The notes under the pieces were generated by a model. That model saw only the letters and a list, made by a program, of their open reading frames with translations. It was not told where the DNA came from and searched no databases. A program made the position numbers and the translations under genes. From NCBI RefSeq assembly GCF_032399705.1, contig NZ_CP135922.1, forward strand, positions 5,022,001-5,086,000: a stretch of DNA of 64,000 nt, in the 5' to 3' direction. This document shows positions 34,006-44,332 of this stretch, in pieces (the first letter of the stretch is position 1; every line of letters begins with the position of its first letter). Origin of the DNA: Paenibacillus sp. BIC5C1. Lineage in GTDB: Bacteria > Bacillota > Bacilli > Paenibacillales > Paenibacillaceae.

Positions 34006-36336
34006 CTATGGAAGTGAAGCCCCATCCGATGTGTTATCAGACGATTTTGTCTCATTTGAAGGTGGCTTTGTAGTATCCGTCTTGCCCGTTTTTTCGGTGT
34101 TCCCTACTCCATCTGCTGCTCCTTGAATGTCAGTCTCGTTCCCTAATGCTGGATCAGAAGACTCGGGAGCTTCATCTGCTATACCGGTAACTGCCGCTTT
34201 GGCCGTTTGCAGCACAAGCTCAACCGTTCTCTGTTCGCCTGCCACCTGCTCCGTTTGCTTCACCACGTATCCTTCACCTTTGACTGTCACGCCCACTTTC
34301 ATGAGGGAGAGCACTTCAAGTGCGTCCCGGAGAGATTCGCCAGTCAGATCAGGGATCTTCATCTTGCTGCTCTCTTCGGTCAACAGATAGATTCGTTGGC
34401 CAGGATTCATGGCTGCACCCGCCACAGGATACTGGCGAATGACATTTTCACCCTGACCAAGCGTCTCATAGGCAATTCCTGCGTTCAAAAGTTGGCTTCT
34501 GGCCTGCTTGGCAGTCTTACCTGACAGATCAGGAGCTTTAGCTTGAACGACCGGCGTTGTTTTTGACTTTTTGTCAGTGGTCTTCACTGTATCTTTGGGA
34601 ACTCCCATGTACTGAAGAGTCTGGCTCACAATCTTCTTGAAGACCGGAGCAGCTGCAGTACCTCCACCAATATTGGAACCATCAGGCTGGTCAATCACAA
34701 TCAACATCGCGATTTTGGGATTATTTACAGGTGCAAATCCGATAAACGAAACGACGTCTTTGGATTTGCTGTATTCCCCATTTACGACTTTTCTAGCAGT
34801 TCCCGTTTTACCTGCCACCCGGTATCCTTCGATATAAGCATTGCGCCCTGTACCGATCGTTTGGTCGGCTACAACCTGTTCCAGATACCCGCTTACAAGT
34901 TTGGAAGACTCCTTGGAAATGACCTGACGAACAACCTTCGGCTTGATCACTTCGGATGTACCGTCATTCGGGTTAATAATTTCCTTTACCAGATGCGGTT
35001 CCATAAGTTTGCCGCCGTTGGCAATGGCCGAAATGGCTGCTACCTGTTGAATTGGCGTTACCTGTACAAGACCATGACCGTAAGCTGCTGTGGCAATTTC
35101 CGATTTATAAACCAGCGGCTTGATTGGTGAAGCCGATTCACTCGGCAGATCAATGCCCGTCTTTTTACCAAAACCGAATTGGTCTATGTAATGACGCAAA
35201 CGTTCACCACCAAGCATGTTATAGCCGAGATTAACAAACGCAATGTTACTTGAACGTTTGACACCTTCCAAGTAGGAAATCCGGCCATAGGCGTGACCGT
35301 TATCACTGATTGGATAGCCACCGATATATACTCGCTTGGAATCAAACGTAGCATTCGGATCAAACAGCTTCTCTTCAACCGCACCCGCCAGCGTAACAAT
35401 TTTAAAAGTAGACCCTGGTTCATAGATGGATTGTATCGCATGGTTGATAAAATTTTTCTGATCCGGCGTTTCAGCATACGTATTAGGATTAAAGGTCGGC
35501 CAATTGGCCATTCCTAAGATTTCCATGGTGTTAGGATCTGCTGCAATGACAGTCATGCTCAGTGGATTGTACTGGGCTACCGCTTCTTTCATTGCATCTT
35601 CGATGTAGTACTGAATTGTATCATCAATCGTCAGCTTTAAGTTGCTTCCATTCTGGGGTGGAAGGTAGCTGTCCTGGGAATCAGGCAGCTTGTACCCTTT
35701 GGCATCCTTCTGGTAGTTCAGATAACCATCTGTACCTGTAAGCTGTTCATCATAGGAGACTTCAAGTCCATTAACAGCCTTGCCATCACGACTCATGTAT
35801 CCCAGCAAATGAGAGGCGAGCGTTTCTTCCGGATAATATCGCTTCGACTCTTGTGTCATGACAATCGCGTTTTTAGCCTTGTAGTCATCCTGCAGTTTTT
35901 CGCGAAATTCGTCTACCTTAGCAGCGAGTTCAGGGCTAATTTTATACCCTTCACTGCGTACTTCACGTTGTTGAAAGAATGTCCCATCTTCCTTTTTAGC
36001 TGTTACAAGTGCTCGCATTTCACTCTCGCTTTTACCCAATAAACTAGATAATTTGTCAGTAACCACATCTTCAATCCCAAGTTGATTAATCATCTCCGGG
36101 TTTACAGATACTGTGTATGCAGGCGCATCCGTCGCCAAAATGTTACCATTGCGATCTGTGATGGTCCCTCGACTGGCCTTGATGGTTTGTTCACGTTCGA
36201 CCAAACCAGCTGCTCGCTCCTGCCAAATACCGCCATTAACAACCTGAATAAAAAAGATGCGGGTTATCAATACAAGAAAAAAGAGGGTAATACATCCCCC
36301 TATAAGCAGCGTGCGCATCTTTATTCTTTTTACCAT
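34006..36336 (-). CDS. pbpB: Class B penicillin-binding protein PBP2B with two PASTA domains
   Basis: A 776-residue septal transpeptidase. A single transmembrane helix near the N-terminus is followed by the dimerisation domain and a transpeptidase domain with EPGSTFKI, KRSSNIAF and GKTGTARK. Two PASTA domains follow (about residues 600-710, with APDLSGKTAKQARSQLL and IPDLTGESLRDALEVL), and then a 60-residue acidic, Ser/Thr/Asn-rich tail. AAAGAGGTG precedes the ATG. It works with FtsL and DivIB, encoded in the same cluster. Confidence 0.94.
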   Translation of the reverse strand: MVKRIKMRTLLIGGCITLFFLVLITRIFFIQVVNGGIWQERAAGLVEREQTIKASRGTITDRNGNILATDAPAYTVSVNPEMINQLGIEDVVTDKLSSLLGKSESEMRALVTAKKEDGTFFQQREVRSEGYKISPELAAKVDEFREKLQDDYKAKNAIVMTQESKRYYPEETLASHLLGYMSRDGKAVNGLEVSYDEQLTGTDGYLNYQKDAKGYKLPDSQDSYLPPQNGSNLKLTIDDTIQYYIEDAMKEAVAQYNPLSMTVIAADPNTMEILGMANWPTFNPNTYAETPDQKNFINHAIQSIYEPGSTFKIVTLAGAVEEKLFDPNATFDSKRVYIGGYPISDNGHAYGRISYLEGVKRSSNIAFVNLGYNMLGGERLRHYIDQFGFGKKTGIDLPSESASPIKPLVYKSEIATAAYGHGLVQVTPIQQVAAISAIANGGKLMEPHLVKEIINPNDGTSEVIKPKVVRQVISKESSKLVSGYLEQVVADQTIGTGRNAYIEGYRVAGKTGTARKVVNGEYSKSKDVVSFIGFAPVNNPKIAMLIVIDQPDGSNIGGGTAAAPVFKKIVSQTLQYMGVPKDTVKTTDKKSKTTPVVQAKAPDLSGKTAKQARSQLLNAGIAYETLGQGENVIRQYPVAGAAMNPGQRIYLLTEESSKMKIPDLTGESLRDALEVLSLMKVGVTVKGEGYVVKQTEQVAGEQRTVELVLQTAKAAVTGIADEAPESSDPALGNETDIQGAADGVGNTEKTGKTDTTKPPSNETKSSDNTSDGASLP

Positions 36337-36386
36337 CGGTACACCTCTTTTGCTTCAGCACTTTGTAAGAATTGATACAAAATGTT

Positions 36387-36815
36387 CTACTTATTTGCTG
36401 TATCCGAGGACGATTCAGTACCTGTCGAGTTCGTTGTACTTGTTGACCGAGGTACAAAAATGACATCCTTGCCGGAAGCCTCCACGTAACCAAGTTTGCG
36501 AGCATTCTCGATGACCAGATTGTTTAGTTTTTCTTTTTCCACTTGCAGATCTGCAATCGTTTTCTCTGCTTCTCTCACGTCAGACAACGTCGTCTGGGCC
36601 TGCTTGTTCAGATCATAGATGTGAGCGTAACGCGACATCATAACACCACCCACGACAATGACTGCAACCAGAGTAATCAGATACAAAAATTTTTCGCGTG
36701 CCGGAAGACCGGTACGACGGGTCACCACTTTCGTGGTTTCCTTGTACCGCTGCTGGGTCACACGTTCTTGGGACGCTTTTTCTTTCACTGCCAGATTACC
36801 ACGTGTATATGCCAT
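36387..36815 (-). CDS. ftsL: Cell division protein FtsL
   Basis: A 142-residue bitopic protein. A basic N-terminal region of about 40 residues is followed by one transmembrane helix (FLYLITLVAVIVVGGVMM, about residues 43-60), a periplasm-equivalent coiled coil of about 45 residues and a Ser/Thr-rich end. Sequence conservation in FtsL is low, so the call rests on size, topology and its place between rsmH and pbpB. Confidence 0.9.
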   Translation of the reverse strand: MAYTRGNLAVKEKASQERVTQQRYKETTKVVTRRTGLPAREKFLYLITLVAVIVVGGVMMSRYAHIYDLNKQAQTTLSDVREAEKTIADLQVEKEKLNNLVIENARKLGYVEASGKDVIFVPRSTSTTNSTGTESSSDTANK

Positions 36816-36842
36816 ACTCCGACTCTCTCCTCCGCTCTTGAT

Positions 36843-37793
36843 TTACAGTTTCTCGGCTACGCGCAGCTTTGCTGAACGAGCACGGGAGTTTTCGGCCAGT
36901 TCCGTTTCCGTTGGAATCAGCGGCTTTCTGTTCACTAAACGCATGGCACCCTTACCGCCGCAAACACACAACGGAAAATCGGGAGGGCATGTACATTTCT
37001 CCAGATAACTGCTAAATATCTGTTTGCAAATTCGGTCCTCAAGTGAGTGAAAAGTAATAACAGATACACGTCCGCCTGGTGCCAAGCACCGAACGGCCTG
37101 ATGTAACGCTTCTTCGAACGCGCCCAACTCATCATTAACGGCAATGCGCAATGCCTGAAAACTGCGTTTTGCAGGATGTCCTCCTGTACGACGAGCCGCC
37201 GCCGGAATCCCCTCCTTGATTAACTCCACCAGTTCACCAGTCGTCTCAATTGTGGACTGCTTTCTTTTTTCAACAATGACACGAGCAATTCTTCTAGAGA
37301 ATTTCTCCTCACCATAGCGATACAAAATACGGGCAATCTCCTCTTCCGGCCATTCGTTAACAATCTCTTTGGCGGTAAGGGATGCATCCTGATCCATACG
37401 CATATCCAACGGTGCATCGTGATTGTAGCTAAATCCACGTTCTCCTTCGTCGAATTGCGGTGATGATACCCCCAGATCGTACAAAATACCATCTACCTGC
37501 GGTACGCCATCTTTCATCGGTACATCCAGTTCTTTCAGTACCTGTTCCAGATCACGAAAATTGGTTTTCACCAATGTAATCCGCTCTCCATATGGAGCCA
37601 ATTTTTCACGTGCGTTATCCAAAGCCCAATCATCCTGATCCAGTGCGATCAGACGTCCCCCTGGACCGAGCTTGGATGCAATCACGGAGCTATGTCCGCC
37701 ACCGCCTAAAGTGCAGTCCACGTATATACCGTCCTGCTTGATGTTTAAACCCTCTGTTGCCTCTTCTTTGAGTACGGTTATGTGGTGAAACAA
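36843..37793 (-). CDS. rsmH: 16S rRNA (cytosine-1402-N4)-methyltransferase RsmH
   Basis: A 316-residue SAM-dependent methyltransferase acting on 16S rRNA C1402. The N-terminal [14 protein letters not shown], the SAM-binding [11 protein letters not shown] and ALDQDDWAL, the [14 protein letters not shown] block and the [18 protein letters not shown] motif are typical. It follows mraZ by 18 bp. Confidence 0.97.
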   Translation of the reverse strand: MFHHITVLKEEATEGLNIKQDGIYVDCTLGGGGHSSVIASKLGPGGRLIALDQDDWALDNAREKLAPYGERITLVKTNFRDLEQVLKELDVPMKDGVPQVDGILYDLGVSSPQFDEGERGFSYNHDAPLDMRMDQDASLTAKEIVNEWPEEEIARILYRYGEEKFSRRIARVIVEKRKQSTIETTGELVELIKEGIPAAARRTGGHPAKRSFQALRIAVNDELGAFEEALHQAVRCLAPGGRVSVITFHSLEDRICKQIFSSYLEKCTCPPDFPLCVCGGKGAMRLVNRKPLIPTETELAENSRARSAKLRVAEKL

Positions 37794-37811
37794 CCTGCAC
37801 CCCTCCTGACT

Positions 37812-38249
37812 TTATAGATCAAAATTAAAATCGACCAGCTTTTCGGCAATGTCGTTGAATGCTTCTTCGGATTGATTGAAATAACTCTCCCATATGCCTT
37901 TGCTCCAAATCTCCACCCGGTTCGACACGCCAAGAACAACGCAATCCTTGTCCAGCTTGGCATACTCTCTAAGATTGCCCGGCAAATTTACCCTGCCCTG
38001 TTTGTCCAATTCACATTCGGTGGCACCCGAGAAAAAAAAACGGGTAAACGCACGTGCATCAGATTTCATCAATGGCAGTGCTTTGAGCTTCTGTTCCATG
38101 ACCCCCCACTCCTCCATGGGGTACACGAAAAGACACTGGTCCAAACCCCGTGTGACAACGAAAGACGGTCCCAGAGATTCGCGGAATTTAGCCGGAATAA
38201 TAACCCGACCCTTGTCATCAATGCTATGTTGGAACTCCCCCATAAACAT
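37812..38249 (-). CDS. mraZ: Transcriptional regulator MraZ
   Basis: A 145-residue protein with two MraZ/AbrB-type double-psi repeats: [26 protein letters not shown] at the N-terminus (given here in part as [19 protein letters not shown]) and [19 protein letters not shown] at about residues 75-95. It represses its own dcw operon by binding TGGG-type repeats, four of which lie just upstream. The ATG at 38249 gives the family N-terminus; an upstream in-frame GTG overlaps the Shine-Dalgarno and is rejected. Confidence 0.95.
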   Translation of the reverse strand: MFMGEFQHSIDDKGRVIIPAKFRESLGPSFVVTRGLDQCLFVYPMEEWGVMEQKLKALPLMKSDARAFTRFFFSGATECELDKQGRVNLPGNLREYAKLDKDCVVLGVSNRVEIWSKGIWESYFNQSEEAFNDIAEKLVDFNFDL

Positions 38250-38261
38250 TGGCCCACTCAC

Positions 38262-38301
38262 TCCTCACCCGTTTCTCCCACTTTGCCCCACTTTCCACCA
38301 C
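38262..38301 (-). promoter_or_regulatory. MraZ operator (four 10-bp repeats)
   Basis: On the minus strand four consecutive decamers lie directly upstream of mraZ: GTGGTGGAAA, GTGGGGCAAA, GTGGGAGAAA and CGGGTGAGGA. The GTGGG core with exact 10-bp phasing matches known MraZ-binding boxes. The last unit merges with the ribosome-binding site. Confidence 0.8.
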
Positions 38302-38307
38302 CTAAGC

Positions 38308-38329
38308 ATAATAGATTCGCACAAAAAAA
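38308..38329 (-). promoter_or_regulatory. Putative promoter of the dcw operon
   Basis: Minus-strand -10 TATTAT at 38308-38313, immediately upstream of the MraZ boxes. The -35 is weak (TTTTGA at about 16 bp). The position ahead of an operator supports it. Confidence 0.45.
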
Positions 38330-38374
38330 TCAAAACCCTTCTTACGAGCTTTAATTTTTTATTTTCCCAACCGC

Positions 38375-38418
38375 AAAAAAAACGTCTTTGATCCTGTCAC
38401 TCAGGATCAAAGACGTTT
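38375..38418 (-). terminator. Rho-independent terminator of ahcY
   Basis: A 16-bp perfect stem AACGTCTTTGATCCTG/CAGGATCAAAGACGTT, followed on the minus strand by eight T. It insulates ahcY from the mraZ promoter. Confidence 0.93.
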
Positions 38419-38524
38419 CCCGTTTACGGGCAAGCGCACGTACACCCGCATATGAGCCATATCATTAATAAACCATTTTAAACCCTTTGAAGCACTTAAT
38501 CAGCTTGTAATTAATGGATGCCTC

Positions 38525-39790
38525 TTAGAATTTCCAGCTGTCCAGATATTTTTCCTGCTCAGCGGACAAAGAGTCGATGGCAATATTCAAGCTTTCCAGT
38601 TTGTAGCTGGCAACCTGTTGGTCGATGTCATAAGGTACATTAACAACGGTTTTACCCAATTCGGCATAGTTCTCGCTAACATAACGGAGACCCAGCGCTT
38701 GCAATGCAAACGTTGTATCCATAATCTCGGCAGGGTGTCCATCGGCAGCACCCAGGTTTACGAGACGTCCTTCAGCAAGCAAATACATCTTACGGCCATC
38801 TTTGAAGCGATATTCTTCAATGTTGCGGCGTACGGTACGAATCGAATCGGAACGTTTAGCAAGTTCAGGTTTGTTAACTTCTACGTCAAAGTGACCCGCA
38901 TTACTCAGGATTGCTCCATCCTTCATCACATCGTAGTGCTCTCCAGTGATTACGTCTTTATTGCCGGTAACAGCGATGAAGAAATCACCCAATTTTGCTG
39001 CTTCCACCATCGTCATGACCCGGAATCCGTCCATATGTGCTTCTACGGCTTTAATAGGATCAATTTCAGTTACGATAACATTTGCTCCGAGCCCTTTGGC
39101 ACGCATCGCTACACCTTTACCACACCATCCATAACCTGCTACAACTACGTTCTTTCCTGCAACAACCAGATTGGTTGTACGGATGATACCATCAAAAGCA
39201 GACTGACCTGTACCGTAACGGTTATCAAACAGGTATTTGCAATAAGCGTCATTGACTGCAACCATTGGGAAACGCAATTGACCTTCTTTCGCCAAAGCTT
39301 TCAGACGAATGATGCCCGTTGTCGTTTCCTCTGCTCCGCCACGAATTGTGGCAGCTAGATCAGGACGTTCAGATGCAATAATAGTGGCAAAGTCTCCACC
39401 GTCGTCAATGATCAGATCAGGTTTTACTTCAAGTGCACGGAGCTGCAGTTCTTTGAACTCAACCGGATCCGGATTATGTTTGGCATACACCGTAACGCCG
39501 TCTTCCACCAGAGCAGCACAAACATCGTCCTGTGTTGACAATGGGTTGCTATGTGTAATTGTCACTTCTGCACCACCAGCCTGAATGACTTTCGCCAGAT
39601 AAGCTGTTTTGGCTTCAAGGTGAAGGCAAATGGCTACCTTCAAACCTTTAAACGGAAGATCCTGTTCAAATTGGCTACGTATACGGTTCAACACCGGCAT
39701 ATGTGCTTCTACCCAATCAATTTTCAGATGACCTTCTGAAGCGAGTCCCATATCTTTAACAATACTGTTTTGCAATGCAGGGGTAGTCAT
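38525..39790 (-). CDS. ahcY: Adenosylhomocysteinase
   Basis: A 421-residue NAD-dependent enzyme that hydrolyses S-adenosylhomocysteine to adenosine and homocysteine, regenerating the SAM cycle. The NAD loop is VVAGYGWCGKGVAMRAKGLGA (shown in part as GYGWCGKGVAMRAKG), and the HxE and GHFDVE regions are present. It lies 45 bp after bshC on the same strand and ends at a strong terminator. Most Bacillus species instead use the Pfs/LuxS route, so this location next to mraZ is notable. No SAH riboswitch fits the short upstream gap. Confidence 0.96.
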   Translation of the reverse strand: MTTPALQNSIVKDMGLASEGHLKIDWVEAHMPVLNRIRSQFEQDLPFKGLKVAICLHLEAKTAYLAKVIQAGGAEVTITHSNPLSTQDDVCAALVEDGVTVYAKHNPDPVEFKELQLRALEVKPDLIIDDGGDFATIIASERPDLAATIRGGAEETTTGIIRLKALAKEGQLRFPMVAVNDAYCKYLFDNRYGTGQSAFDGIIRTTNLVVAGKNVVVAGYGWCGKGVAMRAKGLGANVIVTEIDPIKAVEAHMDGFRVMTMVEAAKLGDFFIAVTGNKDVITGEHYDVMKDGAILSNAGHFDVEVNKPELAKRSDSIRTVRRNIEEYRFKDGRKMYLLAEGRLVNLGAADGHPAEIMDTTFALQALGLRYVSENYAELGKTVVNVPYDIDQQVASYKLESLNIAIDSLSAEQEKYLDSWKF

Positions 39791-39835
39791 TCCTCATCCT
39801 CCTCAACTATCTATTCCTTCTATTATAAAAGGTCA

Positions 39836-41467
39836 CTACAACGTGATCACTTGGTGTTGTCCGCGGAATTCATTCTGACTTTCAATCAGTTGTTCAATCC
39901 ACTCGGTTCCATAACGGTTAAGGTAAAAGAGTACATTATGTACTCGTTCCTGCGGTTTGTTCATGGGAAAGAGTGAGTTTTGCATCCCGTTCCAGTGCCT
40001 AAGACTCACATTGTGTTTATCTTTGATGGCTTTGTGGGTCTGTTGTTGCAGATACTGCATCTGTTCGCTGATCTTGCCTACATTGGTATCTCCAATTCGG
40101 TCCAAACCAGGGTGGATCTCTGCGATCTGATCAAGTAATGGACGATATAGATCGGCAAATGCTTGTTGAATGCGCTCGAACTGTTCATCGACCTGGAAGG
40201 TCTCCTGTTGTGCCAGCCACTGTTCCTTCTTTTCTTCCATATGATATTGAACGTCCTGGAAAGAAAGACCGTACTGCTTCATATGTTTGTGATGAACATC
40301 TTCCATAATAGTAAAGGACAGACGTGGAAGCAAGATTGGCATCTGCAACCCAAACCGGGCAAACGCTTCACGTGTCAATCCCCAGTACGCGATCTCACCT
40401 TGACCCAAGATAACAGCCGCTACAGGTAAAATGGAATCTTGCATCAATGGCCGGGTCAATACATTGTTGCTAAACCGCTCGGGATGTTCACCCAGTTCCT
40501 GAAGCAGTCGCTCTTCTGTAAATGAAACCAGACCTTTACGGTCGCCGTACAAGCCGTCTTTCAACATCAGAAGCAAACGCGCCCCTTCATGTATGTAAAA
40601 CAGATTGGCCCCATCTTCCGCGACTTCAGCTGGCATGGCATATCCGGCTTGTTCCAACGCGGAGGCACCTTGTGCATATGCTTGGCGTAATGTCCCATTT
40701 TCACGAATCAAACGATCAAATACAGGCTGCTCAAGCCTGCGCAAGTCTGGATCTGCGGCATCCATCAGAACAAGTCCACTGCTGCCGAATAACGCTGAGA
40801 TTAAACGGGCAAACGCATCACTCAAGTTTGAACTCGACTGATGAATCTCCGTAACCAACTTCATTAATCCTGGTTTGTGCACCGTATCCGGTAACAGATG
40901 TTCCACCTGCTCCAGCACAGTCATCCATTGTTCCGTTTCCACACGGACATAACTCACGGAATCCCTGCCTGCAAACCGCCCTTGTAACTTGATCTTCTTC
41001 ATGTCCCCGCTGGCGTCAGGCAAGTATGTGTGGTTCACTTCATCCCAGTCATGGTCTTCTCCTGCAATCCAAAAAACGGGAACGACTGGCCGTTGTAGCC
41101 TGTTCTCCGCTTCCCGCGCAGCTGCAACCACACTTGCTGCTTTGTAAATTACAAACAACGGACCTGTAAGCAGGCCGCTTTGCTGTCCTCCCGTTACAAC
41201 CAACGCATCTTGTTCCGCGAGACGTGTGATGGATTCATGAACAGCACCATGATCGTTCACCCGTTTATTATATATACGTAGATACTCTGCCAGACGTTGA
41301 CGAGGAATACGAGTGTTCTCCGATTGGTCTAGCCACTCGGCACGCGTATGAAGCCCCGATTCCCAGCGAATGTCATACTCGTAAAGGCCACGCGCAGCAT
41401 CCCTTGAACAGACATAGTCTTCTGCAAGTCGAGTTCCGCTGCGGAGTGCCTCGGTAATACCTTTCAT
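39836..41467 (-). CDS. bshC: Bacillithiol biosynthesis cysteine ligase BshC
   Basis: A 543-residue protein of the BshC/YllA family, which adds cysteine to GlcN-malate in the last step of bacillithiol synthesis. Family blocks visible are VVTGGQQSGLLTGPLFVIYKA near residue 95 (shown in part as TGGQQSGLLTGPLFVIYKA), VPVFWIAGEDHDWDEVNH, and a C-terminal coiled coil. The position upstream of mraZ matches yllA in Bacillus, with ahcY inserted between. A sigma-A promoter precedes it. Confidence 0.94.
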   Translation of the reverse strand: MKGITEALRSGTRLAEDYVCSRDAARGLYEYDIRWESGLHTRAEWLDQSENTRIPRQRLAEYLRIYNKRVNDHGAVHESITRLAEQDALVVTGGQQSGLLTGPLFVIYKAASVVAAAREAENRLQRPVVPVFWIAGEDHDWDEVNHTYLPDASGDMKKIKLQGRFAGRDSVSYVRVETEQWMTVLEQVEHLLPDTVHKPGLMKLVTEIHQSSSNLSDAFARLISALFGSSGLVLMDAADPDLRRLEQPVFDRLIRENGTLRQAYAQGASALEQAGYAMPAEVAEDGANLFYIHEGARLLLMLKDGLYGDRKGLVSFTEERLLQELGEHPERFSNNVLTRPLMQDSILPVAAVILGQGEIAYWGLTREAFARFGLQMPILLPRLSFTIMEDVHHKHMKQYGLSFQDVQYHMEEKKEQWLAQQETFQVDEQFERIQQAFADLYRPLLDQIAEIHPGLDRIGDTNVGKISEQMQYLQQQTHKAIKDKHNVSLRHWNGMQNSLFPMNKPQERVHNVLFYLNRYGTEWIEQLIESQNEFRGQHQVITL

Positions 41468-41506
41468 GAGGTCTGCCTCCTATTCTGCTTCAAAGAGCCT
41501 TTCTTG

Positions 41507-41536
41507 ATTGTACCGAATGAGAGCCCTCTTCGTCAA
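41507..41536 (-). promoter_or_regulatory. Sigma-A-type promoter of bshC-ahcY
   Basis: Minus-strand TTGACG (41531-41536), an 18-bp spacer and TACAAT (41507-41512), 40 bp before the bshC start and just after the opp terminator. Confidence 0.65.
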
Positions 41537-41555
41537 AAGAAAGTGCATCAAAAAA

Positions 41556-41585
41556 TAAAAAACCGCCGAACAAAGTCGGCGGTTT
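41556..41585 (-). terminator. Rho-independent terminator of the opp operon
   Basis: Stem AACCGCCGA/TCGGCGGTT followed on the minus strand by TTTTTT, about 38 bp after the OppDF stop. Confidence 0.9.
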
Positions 41586-41622
41586 GATATTCATGGATAA
41601 GTCCAAATGAAATTTGTACTTT

Positions 41623-43386
41623 TTATACGTAAGGTTCTGCAACCCAGTGACCTTTGGATACCTCAATTAATTGAGCGTTCTGCAGGTTGTAAGGATCATT
41701 TACAGGACCACCAGATCCATTCTTAAGCGCTTGTTCTTCCGGCAGCAAAATGCGACGTTTGCTCGCCTCTACTTCCGGATCAGGTACAGGGATAGCAGAC
41801 AGCAATGTTTTGGTGTAAGGGTGAATCGGATTAGCATAAAGTTCTTCACTTTCTGCCAACTCCACCACTTTACCCATGTACATTACAGCTACACGGTCAC
41901 TGATATGTTTAACCATGGACAAGTCATGCGCAATGAACAGGTATGTCAAGCCGAGACGTTGCTGAAGTTCTTCAAGCAAATTAACGACCTGAGCCTGAAT
42001 GGACACGTCCAATGCTGACAATGGCTCATCACAGATGATGAATTTAGGGTCTACGGCCAATGCACGGGCAATCCCAATCCGTTGTCTTTGACCACCTGAG
42101 AATTCATGTGGATAACGGAGTGCATGGCTAGGATTCAGACCTACAAGATCAAGCAATTCTTCAACGCGTCTCTTCCGCTCTGCCTTACTTGATGCCAGAC
42201 CATGAATATCAAGGGATTCACCGATGATATCCATAACGTTGAAACGTGGATTCAAAGATGCATAAGGATCTTGGAAAATCATCTGCATATCTTTGCGCAT
42301 TTCTTTCATCTTGCGCGGAGACAGCTTGTAAATATCCGTTCCATTAAAGTTAACATTTCCACCTGTTGGCTCATAAAGGCGCAGAATTGTACGGCCAGTT
42401 GTGGATTTACCACAGCCAGACTCCCCTACAACCCCAAGTGTTTCGCCTTCAAAAATATCAAAGCTAACATCATTAACCGCTTTGAGAATGTTCCCTTTGC
42501 CCAAATTGAAGTATTGTTTCAGGTTCTTCACTTGAACCAGCGGCTTGTTGGCACCTTTGATAATACCAACTGGAGTAGGCTTTTCTTTTTTAGGCTCGTC
42601 CAGACGAGGAAGAGCATTCAGCAATTTAATCGTGTATGGATGTTGAGGATTACTGAAGATTTCAGCAGTTGTTCCAGTTTCAACAACTTCGCCTTCCTTC
42701 ATAACGACAACACGATCACACATTCCTGCGACAACTCCAAGGTCATGCGTGATAAGCATGATAGAAGTTCCAAGTTTTTGCTGCATGTCTTTCATAACAT
42801 CCAAGATTTGTGCCTGAATCGTTACGTCGAGTGCAGTTGTTGGCTCATCCGCAATCAGAAGGGATGGACGGCATGCCAAGGCAATTGCAATCATAGCACG
42901 CTGGCGCATACCACCGGAAAATTGGTGCGGATAATGGTTCATACGCGCTTCCGCATTTTTGATGCCTACAAGTTCAAGCATTTCCAATGCGCTTTTCTCG
43001 GCTTCTTTTTTGGACATATTCTGATGTTTACGCAGTACCTCAGTGATTTGCTTACCAATTTTGATGGTAGGATTCAAAGAAGTCATTGGATCCTGGAAGA
43101 TCATGCCGATATCTTTACCACGGATGGCTTCCATCTGTTTATCTGTCTTATTCAGCAGGTCCTGCCCGTGAAAAGTAATTTCTCCGCTTTTGACCTTCGA
43201 AGGCGGGGAGGGAATCAATTTCATGATGGTTTGGGCAGTAACACTCTTACCACTACCGGATTCACCTACGATCCCCAGCGTCTCTCCTTTGCCAAGTTCA
43301 AAACTCACATTTTTAACGGCATCAAACTCACCAGAACGCGTCGTAAATGACACACTCAGGTCTTTGACTGTTAAAATCGGCTCCAT
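41623..43386 (-). CDS. Fused oligopeptide ABC transporter ATPase (OppD-OppF)
   Basis: A 587-residue protein with two complete ABC ATPase domains. Domain 1 (about residues 1-265) has Walker A GESGSGKS and signature FSGGMRQR; domain 2 (about residues 280-560) has GESGCGKS and FSGGQRQR. Each has the oligopeptide-type C-terminal extension with the HPYT motif. In most systems these are separate OppD and OppF proteins, so this is a fusion that supplies both halves of the importer motor. It follows oppC by 17 bp. Confidence 0.95.
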   Translation of the reverse strand: MEPILTVKDLSVSFTTRSGEFDAVKNVSFELGKGETLGIVGESGSGKSVTAQTIMKLIPSPPSKVKSGEITFHGQDLLNKTDKQMEAIRGKDIGMIFQDPMTSLNPTIKIGKQITEVLRKHQNMSKKEAEKSALEMLELVGIKNAEARMNHYPHQFSGGMRQRAMIAIALACRPSLLIADEPTTALDVTIQAQILDVMKDMQQKLGTSIMLITHDLGVVAGMCDRVVVMKEGEVVETGTTAEIFSNPQHPYTIKLLNALPRLDEPKKEKPTPVGIIKGANKPLVQVKNLKQYFNLGKGNILKAVNDVSFDIFEGETLGVVGESGCGKSTTGRTILRLYEPTGGNVNFNGTDIYKLSPRKMKEMRKDMQMIFQDPYASLNPRFNVMDIIGESLDIHGLASSKAERKRRVEELLDLVGLNPSHALRYPHEFSGGQRQRIGIARALAVDPKFIICDEPLSALDVSIQAQVVNLLEELQQRLGLTYLFIAHDLSMVKHISDRVAVMYMGKVVELAESEELYANPIHPYTKTLLSAIPVPDPEVEASKRRILLPEEQALKNGSGGPVNDPYNLQNAQLIEVSKGHWVAEPYV

Positions 43387-43403
43387 AATCCCACCTCCTA
43401 TTT

Positions 43404-44330
43404 CTATTTACGTAATTTCGGATCAAGCGCGTCGCGCAAGCCGTCACCAAGCAAGTTAAATGCGAGCATTGTCATAACCATCAAACCTGCAGGGAACCAC
43501 ATCCGCCAAGGATACAGCGTCCAGCCTGTAAGTGCATCATTGATCATAGATCCAAGAGAGGATTTAGGTGCAGATACACCCAATCCGAGGAAGCTCAAGA
43601 ATGCTTCTGCGAAGATGGCATTTGGGATAGACAACGTCAATGTAACGAGAATTGGTCCGACAGCATTTGGCAACAAATGACGGAAGAGTTGACGTCCAGT
43701 GCTTGCGCCCATGGAACGAGCAGCAAGGATAAAGTCTCTGTTTTTGAGTTGCATAATCTCACCACGCACAATCCAGGACATACTGATCCATCCTGTAATA
43801 GTGAGTGCAATGATAATCGTTGTCAGACTTGGCTCCAATACAACCAGCAACAAGATAACTACGAGCATGTAAGGCAGGGAGTACAAGATCTCGGAGAACT
43901 TGTTCATGATGCCGTCCACACGTCCACCGTAGAAGCCCATGATGGCTCCATAAATTACCCCGATGACAAGGTCAATCAAAGCAGCAGCCAAACCTACAGT
44001 AAGAGACACACGTGCACCTACCCAGGTTCTTACCCATACATCACGGCCCAGTTCATCTGTTCCGAACCAGTGTTCAGCACTCGGTGCAGCATTGGCATTC
44101 AACAAATCATTGGAATAATAATTATAACTTGTGAACAAAGAAGTTGGACCAATCATAGAGAAAATGACAACAAGGACTAGAACAGCCAAACTAATCATAG
44201 CGGCCTTGTTCGTTGCAAGTCTATACATAGCGTCTTTGAATAGCGATACACTCTCTTGCGATTTCAACGCTGCCTGACTATCCAGGCCTGTGTTCACCGT
44301 TTCATTATTGTTGTTATTCGTGCCAGACAA
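43404..44330 (-). CDS. oppC: Oligopeptide ABC transporter permease OppC
   Basis: A 308-residue permease. An Asn-rich cytoplasmic N-terminus is followed by the OppC N-terminal helix and five further helices of the binding-protein-dependent permease domain. The [15 protein letters not shown] motif and the [14 protein letters not shown] block (EAA loop region) are characteristic. The gene lies 2 bp after oppB. Confidence 0.93.
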   Translation of the reverse strand: MSGTNNNNNETVNTGLDSQAALKSQESVSLFKDAMYRLATNKAAMISLAVLVLVVIFSMIGPTSLFTSYNYYSNDLLNANAAPSAEHWFGTDELGRDVWVRTWVGARVSLTVGLAAALIDLVIGVIYGAIMGFYGGRVDGIMNKFSEILYSLPYMLVVILLLVVLEPSLTTIIIALTITGWISMSWIVRGEIMQLKNRDFILAARSMGASTGRQLFRHLLPNAVGPILVTLTLSIPNAIFAEAFLSFLGLGVSAPKSSLGSMINDALTGWTLYPWRMWFPAGLMVMTMLAFNLLGDGLRDALDPKLRK

Positions 44331-44332
44331 CG

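Noticed and set aside
39791..39835. A possible SAH riboswitch ahead of ahcY
   Set aside because: Only 45 bp separate ahcY from bshC, with no matching structure.
42202..43350. A 382-codon plus-strand open frame opposite oppDF
   Set aside because: A shadow of the ABC ATPase coding sequence with no recognisable domain.
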